This document shows, piece by piece, positions 35,079 through 44,123 of a DNA stretch of 64,000 nt. The position numbers and the translations under genes are program-made. The stretch comes from Bin87 sp965220265 (GTDB taxonomy: Bacteria > Chloroflexota > Dehalococcoidia > Lucifugimonadales > UBA3495). Each line of letters starts with the position of its first letter. Positions within the stretch are counted from its first letter, which is position 1. The notes beneath the pieces are model-generated. The model ran no database searches. It saw only the letters and a program-made list of their open reading frames with translations, and was not told where the DNA came from. The stretch is taken from contig CBDCPM010000004.1 of the NCBI GenBank assembly GCA_965220265.1, forward strand, positions 310,001-374,000, read 5' to 3'.

Positions 35079-35132
35079 CGAGTCCCACGCAAGAACCGTG
35101 CTAAAATCGGGGAAAGGGCAGCGAAGGCGGCG

Positions 35133-35432
35133 GTGAACGATATGGCAGTGGCAACAATCGTTAGCAAAGCTACTTTTGGTCAATTGGCCTTCCCTGTCGG
35201 GGTAACAGCCGCGCTCTTGGTAATCCCGCCGGCGATAACGTATTTGATATGGCAAACTGTGCCCCAAGTTGCGGCCGACGCCATCGCCATATGGCAAGCC
35301 AGCCCAGTATTTTTGGTATCACTGTTGGTTTGCGCCGGCATAATGACGATGCTGCTACCGGTTGTCGCGGTCTGGGGCTTATGGCTCAAATGGGTTCAAC
35401 GCAGTAATGGCGCTGAGCCCTTCATATGCTAG
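35133..35432 (+). CDS. Small membrane protein (first of a pair)
   Basis: A 99-residue protein with two strong hydrophobic segments (about residues 18-40, FPVGVTAALLVIPPAITYLI, and 58-85, VFLVSLLVCAGIMTMLLPVV). The family is unknown. The start is GTG at 35133 or ATG at 35142; an AAGG run precedes the GTG. Its last codons overlap the next gene (ATG at 35426, stop TAG 35430-35432). Confidence 0.5.
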   Translation: MNDMAVATIVSKATFGQLAFPVGVTAALLVIPPAITYLIWQTVPQVAADAIAIWQASPVFLVSLLVCAGIMTMLLPVVAVWGLWLKWVQRSNGAEPFIC

Positions 35433-35815
35433 CGGGATTGGGCTGGACTTGGCCGGCGCTAAGTTGGACCTGGATCGCGACGCTGTTTGCTGAAGGATTA
35501 TTTCTGCTGGCTGCACCGTCCCTGAGTGAGGAATTGCTTGCGGAACTTTATCCGGCTCGAACTCACGCTTGGCAGTTCATAGCAGCATCAATCATCCTGA
35601 TAGGTCTGGTTCCCGAATGGTTTCGGCAAGGAATGCACTTGGCCGCCATGGCGGGTCTGCTGGCGGCCATATTGGTCTTCATTGCCACATTCCAAGCTCT
35701 GCTGGATGTTAACCAAGCTTTGGCTGGATTGATACTCATTCCACCACTCTATACTTCAGTGGTGGTCTACACGGTTATTCTCGTGGCCAAAAACTTTCTG
35801 CAAATGCGCAGCTAA
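35426..35815 (+). CDS. Small membrane protein (second of a pair)
   Basis: A 129-residue, very hydrophobic protein with about four membrane segments (WTWIATLFAEGLFLLA, FIAASIILIGLVP, LAAMAGLLAAILVFIATFQAL, LIPPLYTSVVVYTVILVA). It overlaps the preceding small membrane gene by seven bases, so the pair is translationally coupled. No family is recognised. The stop lies two bases before the convergent LLM gene. Confidence 0.5.
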   Translation: MLAGLGWTWPALSWTWIATLFAEGLFLLAAPSLSEELLAELYPARTHAWQFIAASIILIGLVPEWFRQGMHLAAMAGLLAAILVFIATFQALLDVNQALAGLILIPPLYTSVVVYTVILVAKNFLQMRS

Positions 35816-35817
35816 CC

Positions 35818-36828
35818 TTAGTCCTCCCGCAGGTGTGGAGCTACGCGGTCGGCGAAAAGCTCGAGGTTGGCGATGCCGTCGTCGAGGGGCATGCCGGGCC
35901 ACATCATGCGGAAGCAGCCGTGGGACATACCCAGCTCCCGGTAGCGGGACAGCTCTTCCACCACCTCGTCGGCGCTGCCGATGACGAAGCGGTCGCGGGC
36001 GAGATCCTCGAAGGGCTCGCGGAAGTTCTCATCGCCGGGCAGCGCCTTGTCCTGGCCCCACTGGGCGTAGGCCTCGTACTTGCCGCCGAGGTAGGGAGCC
36101 GCGCTGGCGTAGGCCTCCTCGTGGGTGCGACCGACGAAGACCTCACGGCCGAGGGGCAGGCGTTCGGGCGCGCCTGAATTGGCGGCGCCGGCGGCCTCGT
36201 GGTACATCTCGACCTGCTGGCTGATCGTGTCGTATTTGGCGTGGGGGTTCACGTACCAGGTGTAGCCCATGCGAGCGGCCCGGGTGATGGCGGCGTCGCT
36301 GTTGGCGGCCACCCACACCGGCGGATGGGGCTGCTGCACGGGCCGCAGCATCAATTGAGCGTCCTTGAGCCGGAAGTACTGGCCCTCGTAGTTCACCTTT
36401 TCGCCGGACCACAGCAGGCGCATGGCCTCCAGGCACTCCAGGTAGCGGCTAACCCGGGTGCGGCGGGGCACGCCAAAGTTGTCGTACTCCTCGTCGCGGT
36501 AGCCCAGGGCGGCGCTGAGGGTGAAGTTGCCGCCAGTGATCACGTCCATGGTGGCCACCCGTTCCGCCAGGTCGACCGGATGATGCAGGGGCACCAGCAT
36601 GGTTGCCACCAGTCCCATGCCGCGGGCTTCGGCGGAGATACGTGCCAGCAGAGGCATGGTCTGCAGCTGCTGGTAGGGGTCGGTCAGGTAGTGCTGGCCT
36701 TGATAGACCATGTCGAACCCGAGGTCGCGGGCCGCGCCCACGTAGGCGCAGATGTCGGCGAAGGCTTGCTGCATGTCGGCGCCGGCCGGCTGCTGAGCGA
36801 TGGCGGAAAGGGAAACTCCGAATTTCAT
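35818..36828 (-). CDS. LLM-class flavin-dependent oxidoreductase
   Basis: A 336-residue luciferase-like monooxygenase or F420/FMN-dependent oxidoreductase. It shows MKFGVSLSAIAQQPAG, DMVYQGQHYLTDPYQQLQTMPLLARISAEARGMGLVATMLVPLHHPVDLAERVATMDVITGG (flavin-binding part, near residue 40-100), and LMLRPVQQPHPPVWVAANS. Such enzymes are expanded in SAR202-type genomes, where roles in breaking C-S, C-C or ring bonds of stubborn organics are proposed. Cofactor and substrate cannot be read from the sequence. The ATG at 36828 follows AGGAG. Confidence 0.85.
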   Translation of the reverse strand: MKFGVSLSAIAQQPAGADMQQAFADICAYVGAARDLGFDMVYQGQHYLTDPYQQLQTMPLLARISAEARGMGLVATMLVPLHHPVDLAERVATMDVITGGNFTLSAALGYRDEEYDNFGVPRRTRVSRYLECLEAMRLLWSGEKVNYEGQYFRLKDAQLMLRPVQQPHPPVWVAANSDAAITRAARMGYTWYVNPHAKYDTISQQVEMYHEAAGAANSGAPERLPLGREVFVGRTHEEAYASAAPYLGGKYEAYAQWGQDKALPGDENFREPFEDLARDRFVIGSADEVVEELSRYRELGMSHGCFRMMWPGMPLDDGIANLELFADRVAPHLRED

Positions 36829-36874
36829 GCTTGCTCCTGGCTGAAATGTGCTGCCCGTAGCAGGTTTTTATTTT

Positions 36875-37225
36875 TTAATGAGGAGCAGATCGCTCTGGTG
36901 GCGGGTCAGCATCTGCCGGGTCGTCCTCGACGAAATGGACGCCGGCGGCACGCTGGCGCGCTTTCCACGCCTCAAATTCTTTCTTGCCCTCTGCTTTTCC
37001 CTTCTCTATTCCGGCTTCCAGTTGTGCGTTGAGCAGAGGCCTCAGCAGAGTTTCCAATAGCGCCATGACGCGATTGCCTCCTATGTGGGTTATCGCTACC
37101 ATCGCGAGGGTGACTGCCGGGTCGATGTGAGTTGTAGCAACAGCTTTATCCAGGATGTTGGTGGCGACCAACAGTTGGCCCAGTTGACCCAACTCGCTGT
37201 GGCGGAGCAGCGTGGCTACCGCCAT
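36875..37225 (-). CDS. Hypothetical charged protein
   Basis: About 116 residues: LLRHSELGQLGQLLVATNILDK, VTLAMVAITHIGGNRVMALLETLLRP, then a charged helix GIEKGKAEGKKEFEAWKARQRAAG and an acidic Pro-rich tail DDPADADPPPE. The tail pattern is frequent in Chloroflexota uncharacterised proteins. The start is uncertain: ATG at 37225 is used, but the frame stays open upstream (RHSLRWWVSRVAPP), so the protein may be longer or N-terminally eroded. Confidence 0.45.
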   Translation of the reverse strand: MAVATLLRHSELGQLGQLLVATNILDKAVATTHIDPAVTLAMVAITHIGGNRVMALLETLLRPLLNAQLEAGIEKGKAEGKKEFEAWKARQRAAGVHFVEDDPADADPPPERSAPH

Positions 37226-37370
37226 TATAAATTCTAGCGTTGCTGCGGTGGGCGGGGCGACGCGCGATACCCACCAGCGCAGGGAATGCCGCTCCGGCGG
37301 ATTGACGATGGCATCGCCGAGGGCTCGCGCGAAACTCAACGGACGCTTCCGACGATGCCTTCGACTCCCG

Positions 37371-37841
37371 CTAGCCGGCCAGCTCCCGGCCCAGCAGGTC
37401 GATGGCGGCCTGCACCGCGCCGTGCTTGGTGGCGTCGCGATCACCGCCCACGCGGATCTCGATGGCGGCGTCCTCGCCGTCCTTGACCGCCAGGCCGATC
37501 CAGAAGGTGCCGATGGGCAGGCCGCTGCGGCCGGCGGCCGGGCCGGTGACGCCGGTGGTCGAGAGAGCATAGTCGGTGCCGGTGAGTTCGAGGGCGCCAC
37601 GGGCCATGGCGATTGCCATTTCGCGGCTCACGCTGCCGGCCGTTTCGTAGAGTTCGTCCGGCACGCCGAGGATTTTCTCCTTCAGCCCACCGGTGTAGGC
37701 GACGACGCCGCCCGGGAAGAACCGGGACGCCCCCGGGATGGTGCCCAGCGTATAGCCGAGCAGGCCGTTGGTGCAGGCTTCAGCCACGGACACGGTCTGT
37801 CCGCGCTCCAGGAGTATCTCTGCCACCTGTGCTACTTCCAC
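37371..37841 (-). CDS. pncC: Nicotinamide-nucleotide amidase (CinA C-terminal / PncC)
   Basis: A 156-residue CinA-C domain protein: VAEILLERGQTVSVAEACTNGLLGYTLGTIPGASRFFPGGVVAYTGGLKEKILGV, TGTDYALSTTGVTGPA and FWIGLAVKDG with GGDRDATKHGAV at the end. It deamidates nicotinamide mononucleotide to nicotinate mononucleotide in the pyridine nucleotide cycle. In many PncC proteins the first block reads SxAESCTGG; here it is SVAEACTNG, a mild variant. It stands alone without the N-terminal CinA domain, as in E. coli. nadA elsewhere in the window belongs to the same NAD network. Confidence 0.85.
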   Translation of the reverse strand: MEVAQVAEILLERGQTVSVAEACTNGLLGYTLGTIPGASRFFPGGVVAYTGGLKEKILGVPDELYETAGSVSREMAIAMARGALELTGTDYALSTTGVTGPAAGRSGLPIGTFWIGLAVKDGEDAAIEIRVGGDRDATKHGAVQAAIDLLGRELAG

Positions 37842-37868
37842 GATATTGCCTCCTGAATGTGCCGGCGG

Positions 37869-38192
37869 CTAGACGTCCATCATCTTGTCGGGCGACATCA
37901 GTTCCCAGAATTCGATGCGGTTGCTCTCCACCAGCGGCCTGATCTGTCCGCCCACTTCCAGCGCCGCCGGGGGCAGCTGATTGTCACCACGCATGGGCGA
38001 CATCAGGGACTCATCAGTCCACTCGAGAATGACAACGTCCTGTTCCGCCGGAGTGGTGGCGCCGTTGAAATAAACCCGGAACTCGCTGCGCTGGCCGGCA
38101 TCGTGGTAGATCTGGGCCTGCTTCTGGAGCAGGCTGGCCACGCGGCGGGCCTCGCCGGGCTTGGTCTTGAAAATTCTTCGCAGTACGTACAT
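37869..38192 (-). CDS. Dimeric alpha/beta-barrel (ABM/NIPSNAP-like) protein
   Basis: A 107-residue protein of ferredoxin-like dimeric barrel type: MYVLRRIFKTKPGEARRVASLLQKQAQIYHDAGQRSEFRVYFNG, then VVILEWTDESLMSP. The N-terminal strand and the helix rich in Lys/Gln are typical of antibiotic-biosynthesis-monooxygenase or NIPSNAP folds. No catalytic assignment is possible. The ATG at 38192 follows AAGGAG and is preferred over a longer frame to 38225. It is co-directional with pncC, 27 bases upstream of it. Confidence 0.6.
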   Translation of the reverse strand: MYVLRRIFKTKPGEARRVASLLQKQAQIYHDAGQRSEFRVYFNGATTPAEQDVVILEWTDESLMSPMRGDNQLPPAALEVGGQIRPLVESNRIEFWELMSPDKMMDV

Positions 38193-38243
38193 GTTCTGCT
38201 CCTTTTGGCAACTTCCAATTTGCATTGAGCTTGTCGCGTTGAA

Positions 38244-38633
38244 TCAGGCGTCCGGTGCGTAGTCGTTAACCAGTGTCACCAGGCGGTCCACAAAGCGGTG
38301 AACGATGGGCCGGTCGGCTACGATTTCGTAGTCTTCCATCTCATCGTGAAAGAAGTTCTTGTGGAACTTTTCGGCAGCGAGGAATCCGGCAATTAGCAAT
38401 GGATCCTGGTATTCCGATTCCAGCCGGATGACCGCGTTTTTGGTGGCACGGTGGCTCCGATATTGCCAGCCACGCTGCTTGGCGGCAGCGATGACGACTT
38501 GCGTGGCTGCGCCGTAAAGCTTTTCCGAGCCTTGTCGACGGTCTCCCGCGTCGAATTCACGATCCGCCTGCGCCAGGAAAGCGACTGCTTGGTCGATGCA
38601 CTGGGCGACGGTATTCGCTCCGACGGTAGCCAT
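38244..38633 (-). CDS. HEPN/PaREP1-like protein
   Basis: A 129-residue all-helical protein. CIDQAVAFLAQADREFDAGDRRQGSEKLYGAATQVVIAAAKQRGWQYRSHRATKNAVIRL and FLAAEKFHKNFFHDEM match the PaREP1/HEPN pattern (helix, Gly-Asp turn, Ser-Glu-Lys helix, RSH). HEPN proteins are often RNases or partners of nucleotidyltransferases, but no partner is adjacent and the RxxxxH nuclease motif is not clear here. ATG at 38633. Confidence 0.6.
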   Translation of the reverse strand: MATVGANTVAQCIDQAVAFLAQADREFDAGDRRQGSEKLYGAATQVVIAAAKQRGWQYRSHRATKNAVIRLESEYQDPLLIAGFLAAEKFHKNFFHDEMEDYEIVADRPIVHRFVDRLVTLVNDYAPDA

Positions 38634-38764
38634 CGCCGCCTCCTTGTGAAAATGGTAGTTACCGAATGAGCACGAATATCATACCCGAATTTCGCCATGC
38701 TGCGCGGTGTGCAACCGCCGTGCAGTGGGACGGCCGCACCCAATGGAACGGGTATGAGAAGCGA

Positions 38765-41700
38765 TCAGTCAGAGGCTGGGGAGCCGCCAGGTTCGGGGTT
38801 GGCGTCGATCTCGGGAGCGACGAACGCGCGCGCCTGATCCGGCTCGGCTTGAGGGCGCGCTTGTGACACTCCAAGCAACCGCAGCACGCGACGATAGAGG
38901 TTGGGCACCGACTCTTCGAACAGCATGTAAACCACCGGGACGGCCACCAGGGTGAGGAAGGTGGAACTGATGAGGCCGCCGATGACGACCGTGGCCAGTT
39001 CCGCGCCGACCAGGCCGGCCGATTCGCTGAGCGAAAGGGGGATCAGCGCCAGGATGGTGGTGAATGCGGTCATCAGGATGGGACGCACCCTGGTGCGTCC
39101 GGCGGACATCACCGCGTCCAGCGGAGCCATGCCAGCCCGGCGCTGCTGGTGTACGAAGGTCAGAAGCACGATGGCGTTGGTCACCACGATGCCCACCAGA
39201 AGCAGGAACCCCATCAGCGCCGGCAGGCTCAGCGACCGGTCGGTGATGACCAGCGCGATCAGCGCGCCCACGACGGCCAACGGCATGCTCAGAACCACGA
39301 TGAAGGGTATCTTCAGCGAGCCCAAGGTGGCCACCATCACCAGGTACACCAGGGACACGCCGATGATCATGGCCACATAGACGTTGTTGAACTCCTCCCG
39401 GATGTCGCTGAAGGTGCCTCCGGATCGTACGGTGACACCCGGGGGAAGGGGCGTGGCGGCGACGATGGTGTCGACGCGGTCACCGATGGCGCCAGCGTCC
39501 CGTCCGGCCAGGCCGCCGGAAACGGTGGCGGAACGGTGGCCGTTGTAGTGAGTGACAACACTAGGCCCGACTGTGCTACGGGTGTCGGCGATGCTGCCCA
39601 GAGGAATGACCCCGGCGTTTCCCGTGATGGGCAGAAGCGGGAGGTCCGCCGGGTCGTCCACGGCTTCCGGAACTCCGCGTACCACCACGTCCAGGGTTTC
39701 TCCACCCACGTCGATCTCGGCGACGTCGCTGCCACGCATCCAGGTGCGGATCTGGTTGGCGACGCTCATCGTGGACAGGCCGTAGCGTCCGGCGGCGTTG
39801 GGATCGATGGCGATGGTCAGCTCCTCTCGACCGTCCGCTATGTTGGTCTGCACGTTGCGCACGCCGGGGTCGCGTTCGACGGCGGCCTGCAGCCGGTCGG
39901 TGGCGATGCGCACGTCTTCGTAGTTGGCGCCGGTGAGGGTGAGGCGCAGACCGCCGCCCCGCCCCGGCCCGCCGGAGTCGGCAAAAACGCGGGTGGTGAC
40001 GCCGCGCTTTTCGGGCAGGGCGTTCCTGATCTGCTCGTCGAGGTTGTCCGGGGCGCTGTCTCCCAGCAGGATATTGAATCCGGCCCGGTCGAATGCTGCG
40101 TCGGCGCTGGATCCGAAGCTTCGGCTGCTGGCGCCCAGGGTCACCTGGTAGCTCTTCACGGATCCGCTGTCGACGAATCCATCCAGTACGCGTTCAACCG
40201 TGCTGACCTCCTGGACGAGCTGGATGGTGGAGGGATTGCCGCTGAGGGTGAGGTCGATGCGAATGCCCTCGGTACGCCCCTGGGAGAACAATTCTATGGG
40301 CAGCGTCCAGATGAGCGTGAGGCTTGCGAGAACCACCACGATGCTGGCAAAGGCGGTGATCAGCCGGTAGCGCAGAGCCAACTGGAGCACGGGGATGTAG
40401 GCCTTCTGCAAATAGGTATCGCCCCGGGGCGCCGCGGGGTCTTCAACCATGTCACTCTGGCGCAGGAACCAGGACGCCAGAACCGGAACGGCGGTCAGCG
40501 CAACCAGGGTGGACGCCAACAGGGACACGCATACGGTCTGGGCGAAGGGGGAGAAGAACTGTCCCACCACACCCGGCAGGAATCCCAGGGGAACGAATAC
40601 GGCCACGGTGGTCAGGGTGGACGCCACGACGGGCGGAGTGACCTCCTGGGTGGCGGCGATCACCGCCACGGCGCGGGGGCTGCCCTCCTGGATGTGCCGG
40701 TAGATGTTCTCCAGCACGACGATGCTGTCGTCCACGATCCGGCCGACGGCGATGGCCAGGCCGGCCAGGCTCATGAAGTTCAGCGTCCAGTCGAACAGGG
40801 CCATGACCAGCATCGTTATCATCACGCTGAGGGGGATGGACAGGGCGATGATGATGGTGGGCCGGATGGCGTTGGCGATGCCGGCTAAGGGCCGCGGCCG
40901 CAGTTGCAGCAGGAAAAGGAACACCGCAGCCACGGCGAAGAAAAATCCTTGAATACCCTGCCCGAGAACCTTGCCCAGTTCTTCTTCCAGCCGGGGAGCC
41001 TGGCTTTCGATCACCGCGATTTCCAGGTCCGGCGGAAGTTGTTCGTGCAGGTCCGCCATTAACTCGTCGATGGCGTGGGTGATTTCGATGGTGTTGCCGT
41101 CGCCCATTTTGAGAACGATCAGGCTGACGCTGGGCTGCCCGTTGGTGCGGGAGATGGTTCTGGCCTCTGGGGTGGCGACACTCACGTCGGCGACGTCAGA
41201 CATCTTGATCGGAGTGGCGCTGCTGGCGCTGGGCCGGGGAAAGCCTGGGGTCGCCGCCTGGCGGGAAAATCCGACGGGCACGTTCCGTATGGCATCCAGA
41301 TCGGTGTAGCCATGGAACGCACGGACCGTCACGGTGCCGTCGCCGGAGTCGACGCTGCCGGCGTTAACGTCCACCGAGTTGCTCTGGAGAGCGCCCATGA
41401 CGTTCTGGATGGTCAATCCATAGGTTTCCAACAGTTCCGGGTCCACCGTTACGAACACTTGCTCGTTGACGCCGCCTTCAACCGCCACTCTGAGCACGCC
41501 CGGTACTGCCTGAAGTGGAGGGACGATCTGCCGGTCCACGATCCGGAGCAGTTCGGGGATGTCGCGTTGGCCCGATACACTCAGTTCCATTACAGGGCGC
41601 CGATTCGGGGTCAGCTCGTACACGCGCGGGTCTCCGGCGTTGTCCGGGAGCCGGAGGCTGGAGACGAGGCTTACGATTTCCGCCTCAGTCTCTTCGATGT

Positions 41701-42001
41701 CAACGTTGTTTTCAAAACTGGCCCGGACCTGGGAACTACTTGATCGTGACGTGGACGTCACTTCCTCGAGGCCCTCCATGCCGATGATCAGGTCCTCGAC
41801 CGGCTTGGTGACCTCTTGGGATACCTGGTACGGCGTGCCCTGCTGGTAGGAGGTCGAGACATTTATGACTCGCAGGCTGATCTCGGGGAAAAGCTCCTGC
41901 TGCAACTGCTGGTAGGCGTAGATGCCGCCAGCCAGCACGAGGATCAGGATCATGACCGTTACGGTCCGACTTTGTAGGGCAATCTTGGTCAGGAGGATCA
42001 T
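38765..42001 (-). CDS. RND-family exporter permease (HAE1-like)
   Basis: A 1,078-residue RND transporter with twelve predicted membrane helices and two large extracytoplasmic loops. The first helix is VTVMILILVLAGGIYAYQ; the proton-relay aspartates are in GLAIAVGRIVDDSIVVLENIYRH (TM4). TM10 reads GIVVTNAIVLL, so the lysine common in AcrB-type pumps at this site is Thr. It could export lipids, drugs or metabolites. No membrane fusion or outer membrane partner is beside it, consistent with a monoderm host. The ATG at 42001 with CGGAGCG upstream is preferred to a TTG at 42037. Confidence 0.85.
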   Translation of the reverse strand: MILLTKIALQSRTVTVMILILVLAGGIYAYQQLQQELFPEISLRVINVSTSYQQGTPYQVSQEVTKPVEDLIIGMEGLEEVTSTSRSSSSQVRASFENNVDIEETEAEIVSLVSSLRLPDNAGDPRVYELTPNRRPVMELSVSGQRDIPELLRIVDRQIVPPLQAVPGVLRVAVEGGVNEQVFVTVDPELLETYGLTIQNVMGALQSNSVDVNAGSVDSGDGTVTVRAFHGYTDLDAIRNVPVGFSRQAATPGFPRPSASSATPIKMSDVADVSVATPEARTISRTNGQPSVSLIVLKMGDGNTIEITHAIDELMADLHEQLPPDLEIAVIESQAPRLEEELGKVLGQGIQGFFFAVAAVFLFLLQLRPRPLAGIANAIRPTIIIALSIPLSVMITMLVMALFDWTLNFMSLAGLAIAVGRIVDDSIVVLENIYRHIQEGSPRAVAVIAATQEVTPPVVASTLTTVAVFVPLGFLPGVVGQFFSPFAQTVCVSLLASTLVALTAVPVLASWFLRQSDMVEDPAAPRGDTYLQKAYIPVLQLALRYRLITAFASIVVVLASLTLIWTLPIELFSQGRTEGIRIDLTLSGNPSTIQLVQEVSTVERVLDGFVDSGSVKSYQVTLGASSRSFGSSADAAFDRAGFNILLGDSAPDNLDEQIRNALPEKRGVTTRVFADSGGPGRGGGLRLTLTGANYEDVRIATDRLQAAVERDPGVRNVQTNIADGREELTIAIDPNAAGRYGLSTMSVANQIRTWMRGSDVAEIDVGGETLDVVVRGVPEAVDDPADLPLLPITGNAGVIPLGSIADTRSTVGPSVVTHYNGHRSATVSGGLAGRDAGAIGDRVDTIVAATPLPPGVTVRSGGTFSDIREEFNNVYVAMIIGVSLVYLVMVATLGSLKIPFIVVLSMPLAVVGALIALVITDRSLSLPALMGFLLLVGIVVTNAIVLLTFVHQQRRAGMAPLDAVMSAGRTRVRPILMTAFTTILALIPLSLSESAGLVGAELATVVIGGLISSTFLTLVAVPVVYMLFEESVPNLYRRVLRLLGVSQARPQAEPDQARAFVAPEIDANPEPGGSPASD

Positions 42002-42119
42002 CTGTCGCTCCGGCCGGCGAGTTTCAAATACATCCAAAAGGTTTGCGATCTGACAGATGGTATTGGGTCGGTGGATTCGATGCAGACTTACTCACGCCGG
42101 CGTCGGATTGCGTTCACGA

Positions 42120-42893
42120 TCAATGCTTGCGCAGCAGGGCCAGGAACTCGCGGTTCCCGGCGTCTCCGGTAATGGGCGATGGGATGGTATCAACCAGGAC
42201 TACATCATCTCGGGAAGCCATCCATCCCTGGACTCTGGCGAGGATATCGGCACGGAGCATGTCGCTCCTGACGATCCCGCCCTTGCCGACCTCGCCGCGG
42301 CGAGCCTCGAATTGGGGCTTGACGAGCGCAACGGCGTAGCCGCCCGGATTCAGGTGAGTCAAGGGCTCAGGCAAGGCCATGGTGAGGGATATGAAAGAAA
42401 CGTCAGCGACGAGGAGATCGACGGCCTCCGGCAGCGCAAAGGGGTACCGGGCGTTGACCTTCTCCATGCACGTTACCCTCGGGTCCTGGCGCAGCCGGTA
42501 ATGCAGTTGGCCGCGTCCGACGTCGACGGCGTAGACGTGGGACGCGCCGCGCTGAAGCAGGCAATCGGTGAACCCCCCGGTGGACGCGCCAACGTCCAGG
42601 GCGGTGATGCCATCGAGGGGTATGGCATGGGGTTGCGCCCAGGTGTCCAGGGCGTGGGCCAGCTTGACGCCGCCCCGGCTGACGTAGGGCAGCCGCTCGC
42701 GGAGCTCCAGGGGCGTGTCGGGAGCCAGAAAAGAACCGGCCTTCTGCACCGGCCCGGCCGGCGAGAGCACGGCACCGGCCATGATCAGGGCCTGGGCCTG
42801 TTCGCGGCTCTCCACCAGGCCCCGCGCCACCAGCAGCAGGTCGGCGCGTTGCCGGGCCGGCTTGCGCGGTTTTTGCTGGGGAGCGTCGGACAC
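42120..42893 (-). CDS. tlyA: 16S/23S rRNA 2'-O-methyltransferase TlyA
   Basis: A 257-residue protein with an N-terminal S4 RNA-binding domain (RADLLLVARGLVESREQAQALIMAGAVLSPAG) and an FtsJ-like methyltransferase domain with YVSRGGVKLAHALD, ITALDVGASTGGFTDCLLQRGASHVYAVDVGRGQL and ADVSFISLT, and VALVKPQFEA holding the catalytic lysine. TlyA methylates rRNA riboses and affects capreomycin sensitivity. The GTG at 42893, 11 bases after the enoyl-CoA hydratase stop, is chosen; an ATG at 42938 would overlap that gene. Confidence 0.88.
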   Translation of the reverse strand: MSDAPQQKPRKPARQRADLLLVARGLVESREQAQALIMAGAVLSPAGPVQKAGSFLAPDTPLELRERLPYVSRGGVKLAHALDTWAQPHAIPLDGITALDVGASTGGFTDCLLQRGASHVYAVDVGRGQLHYRLRQDPRVTCMEKVNARYPFALPEAVDLLVADVSFISLTMALPEPLTHLNPGGYAVALVKPQFEARRGEVGKGGIVRSDMLRADILARVQGWMASRDDVVLVDTIPSPITGDAGNREFLALLRKH

Positions 42894-42903
42894 GGGTCGA
42901 CCG

Positions 42904-43755
42904 CTACTCGCCGATGAATTGGGGCCGGCGTTTTTCAAGGAAGGCGCGGAAGCCCTCGTGGTAGTCGCGGGTGTCGAACTGATTCAGGGGAAGGTCCGCC
43001 TCTTCCGGCGTGAGATCCAGGGAGGGCTTGGCCAGCACCTGGCTCATCGTCTTCTTATTGACGGCGTGGGACAGGGGCGCCAGCGCCGCGATGTCCGACG
43101 CCAGCTTGTAGGTGACCTCTTCGAGCCGGTCCACGGGCACCACCTGGTTCACCAGCCCGATGCGCAGGGCCTCGTCGGCGTCCAGCAGCCGTCCGGACAG
43201 GAGGATGTACAGGGCGTTGCCCTTGCCCACGAGGTTGACCAGCCCGTACATCTCGCGGTGGCCGATGGTGATGCCCAGCCTCGCAACCGGTATGCCCAGG
43301 CGGCTGCCCTCGGCGGCGATGCGCAGGTCGGTGGCGACGGCGAGCTCGCAGCCCCCGCCGGCGGCAAACCCTTGGATCATCGATATGACCGGCGTGCCGA
43401 TCTCCGCCACCGTCTCCAGCAGCCCGTCCACGGCGGCGTTATACACGCGCCCCTTGGTCGAGTCGCTGCGGTGCTCCTCGAAATCGCTGATGTCCGCGCC
43501 GGCGGAGAACGCCTCTGCTCCTCCATCAGGGCTCGGGGCGCCGGTGATCACCACGCAGCGGACATCCCGATCGGCGTCCAGCTCTCGCAGCAGTCCGGTG
43601 AGCTGCACCCACATATCCAGCGAAATGGCGTTGCGCTGGGCCGGCCGATTGATGGTCACGGTGGCCACCGGCGGGTCGCGGCGGACGAGGATGTACCCGT
43701 TGGCATCCACCGGCGTATCGGCGGCTGGGGTTTGCACGGCGGGGGTGTCGGTCAT
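42904..43755 (-). CDS. Enoyl-CoA hydratase/isomerase family protein
   Basis: A 283-residue crotonase-fold protein. ATVTINRPAQRNAISLDMW, AFSAGADISDFEE (first oxyanion-hole block) and IQGFAAGGGCELAVATDLRIAAEGSRLGIPVARLGITIG are present. The glutamate of GGCELA (E144-equivalent) is kept, but the second catalytic glutamate of classic hydratases is Val in GIPVARLG, so the reaction may be an isomerisation or other crotonase chemistry. The ATG at 43755 follows AGGAGCG. Its 5' half was copied in the tandem duplication (remnant at 46301-46480). Confidence 0.85.
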   Translation of the reverse strand: MTDTPAVQTPAADTPVDANGYILVRRDPPVATVTINRPAQRNAISLDMWVQLTGLLRELDADRDVRCVVITGAPSPDGGAEAFSAGADISDFEEHRSDSTKGRVYNAAVDGLLETVAEIGTPVISMIQGFAAGGGCELAVATDLRIAAEGSRLGIPVARLGITIGHREMYGLVNLVGKGNALYILLSGRLLDADEALRIGLVNQVVPVDRLEEVTYKLASDIAALAPLSHAVNKKTMSQVLAKPSLDLTPEEADLPLNQFDTRDYHEGFRAFLEKRRPQFIGE

Positions 43756-43981
43756 GGGTGGGCGCTCCTGGCGACGATTGTATCGTTGCGGTCAAAAAAG
43801 CCTATCGGCGCGGGGGTGCATAGTCAACAACCGTTGAAATCCGGCGACTGGGTTCATGTTACTCCCCCGGCACGCGACAGCATCAGCAAGCATCAACACC
43901 GCATAGTGACTATTGGCACGCATAATGTTGTCGATGACAATATATTATGAAAGATAATCATACGGATGATGCTTTTATTCA

Positions 43982-44010
43982 TTGACGCAGAGAATGATTG
44001 ACATTACAAT
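43982..44010 (+). promoter_or_regulatory. Promoter of solute-binding protein 1
   Basis: TTGACG (43982-43987), 17-base spacer, TACAAT (44005-44010). Transcription would start about 105 bases before the ATG. The duplicated unit keeps the same element at 46670-46698. The remaining part of the 43756-44123 gap shows only A/T-rich leader sequence. Confidence 0.7.
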
Positions 44011-44123
44011 CGGCGCGAACAATCCTTGACAGTTTACGGGATGTCGCATGCGATGACGCTGTTCACGGTAAGGAGAAGATCTGCGTCGTCACAAATATTC
44101 ACCTGACGAGGAGTACGATACTG

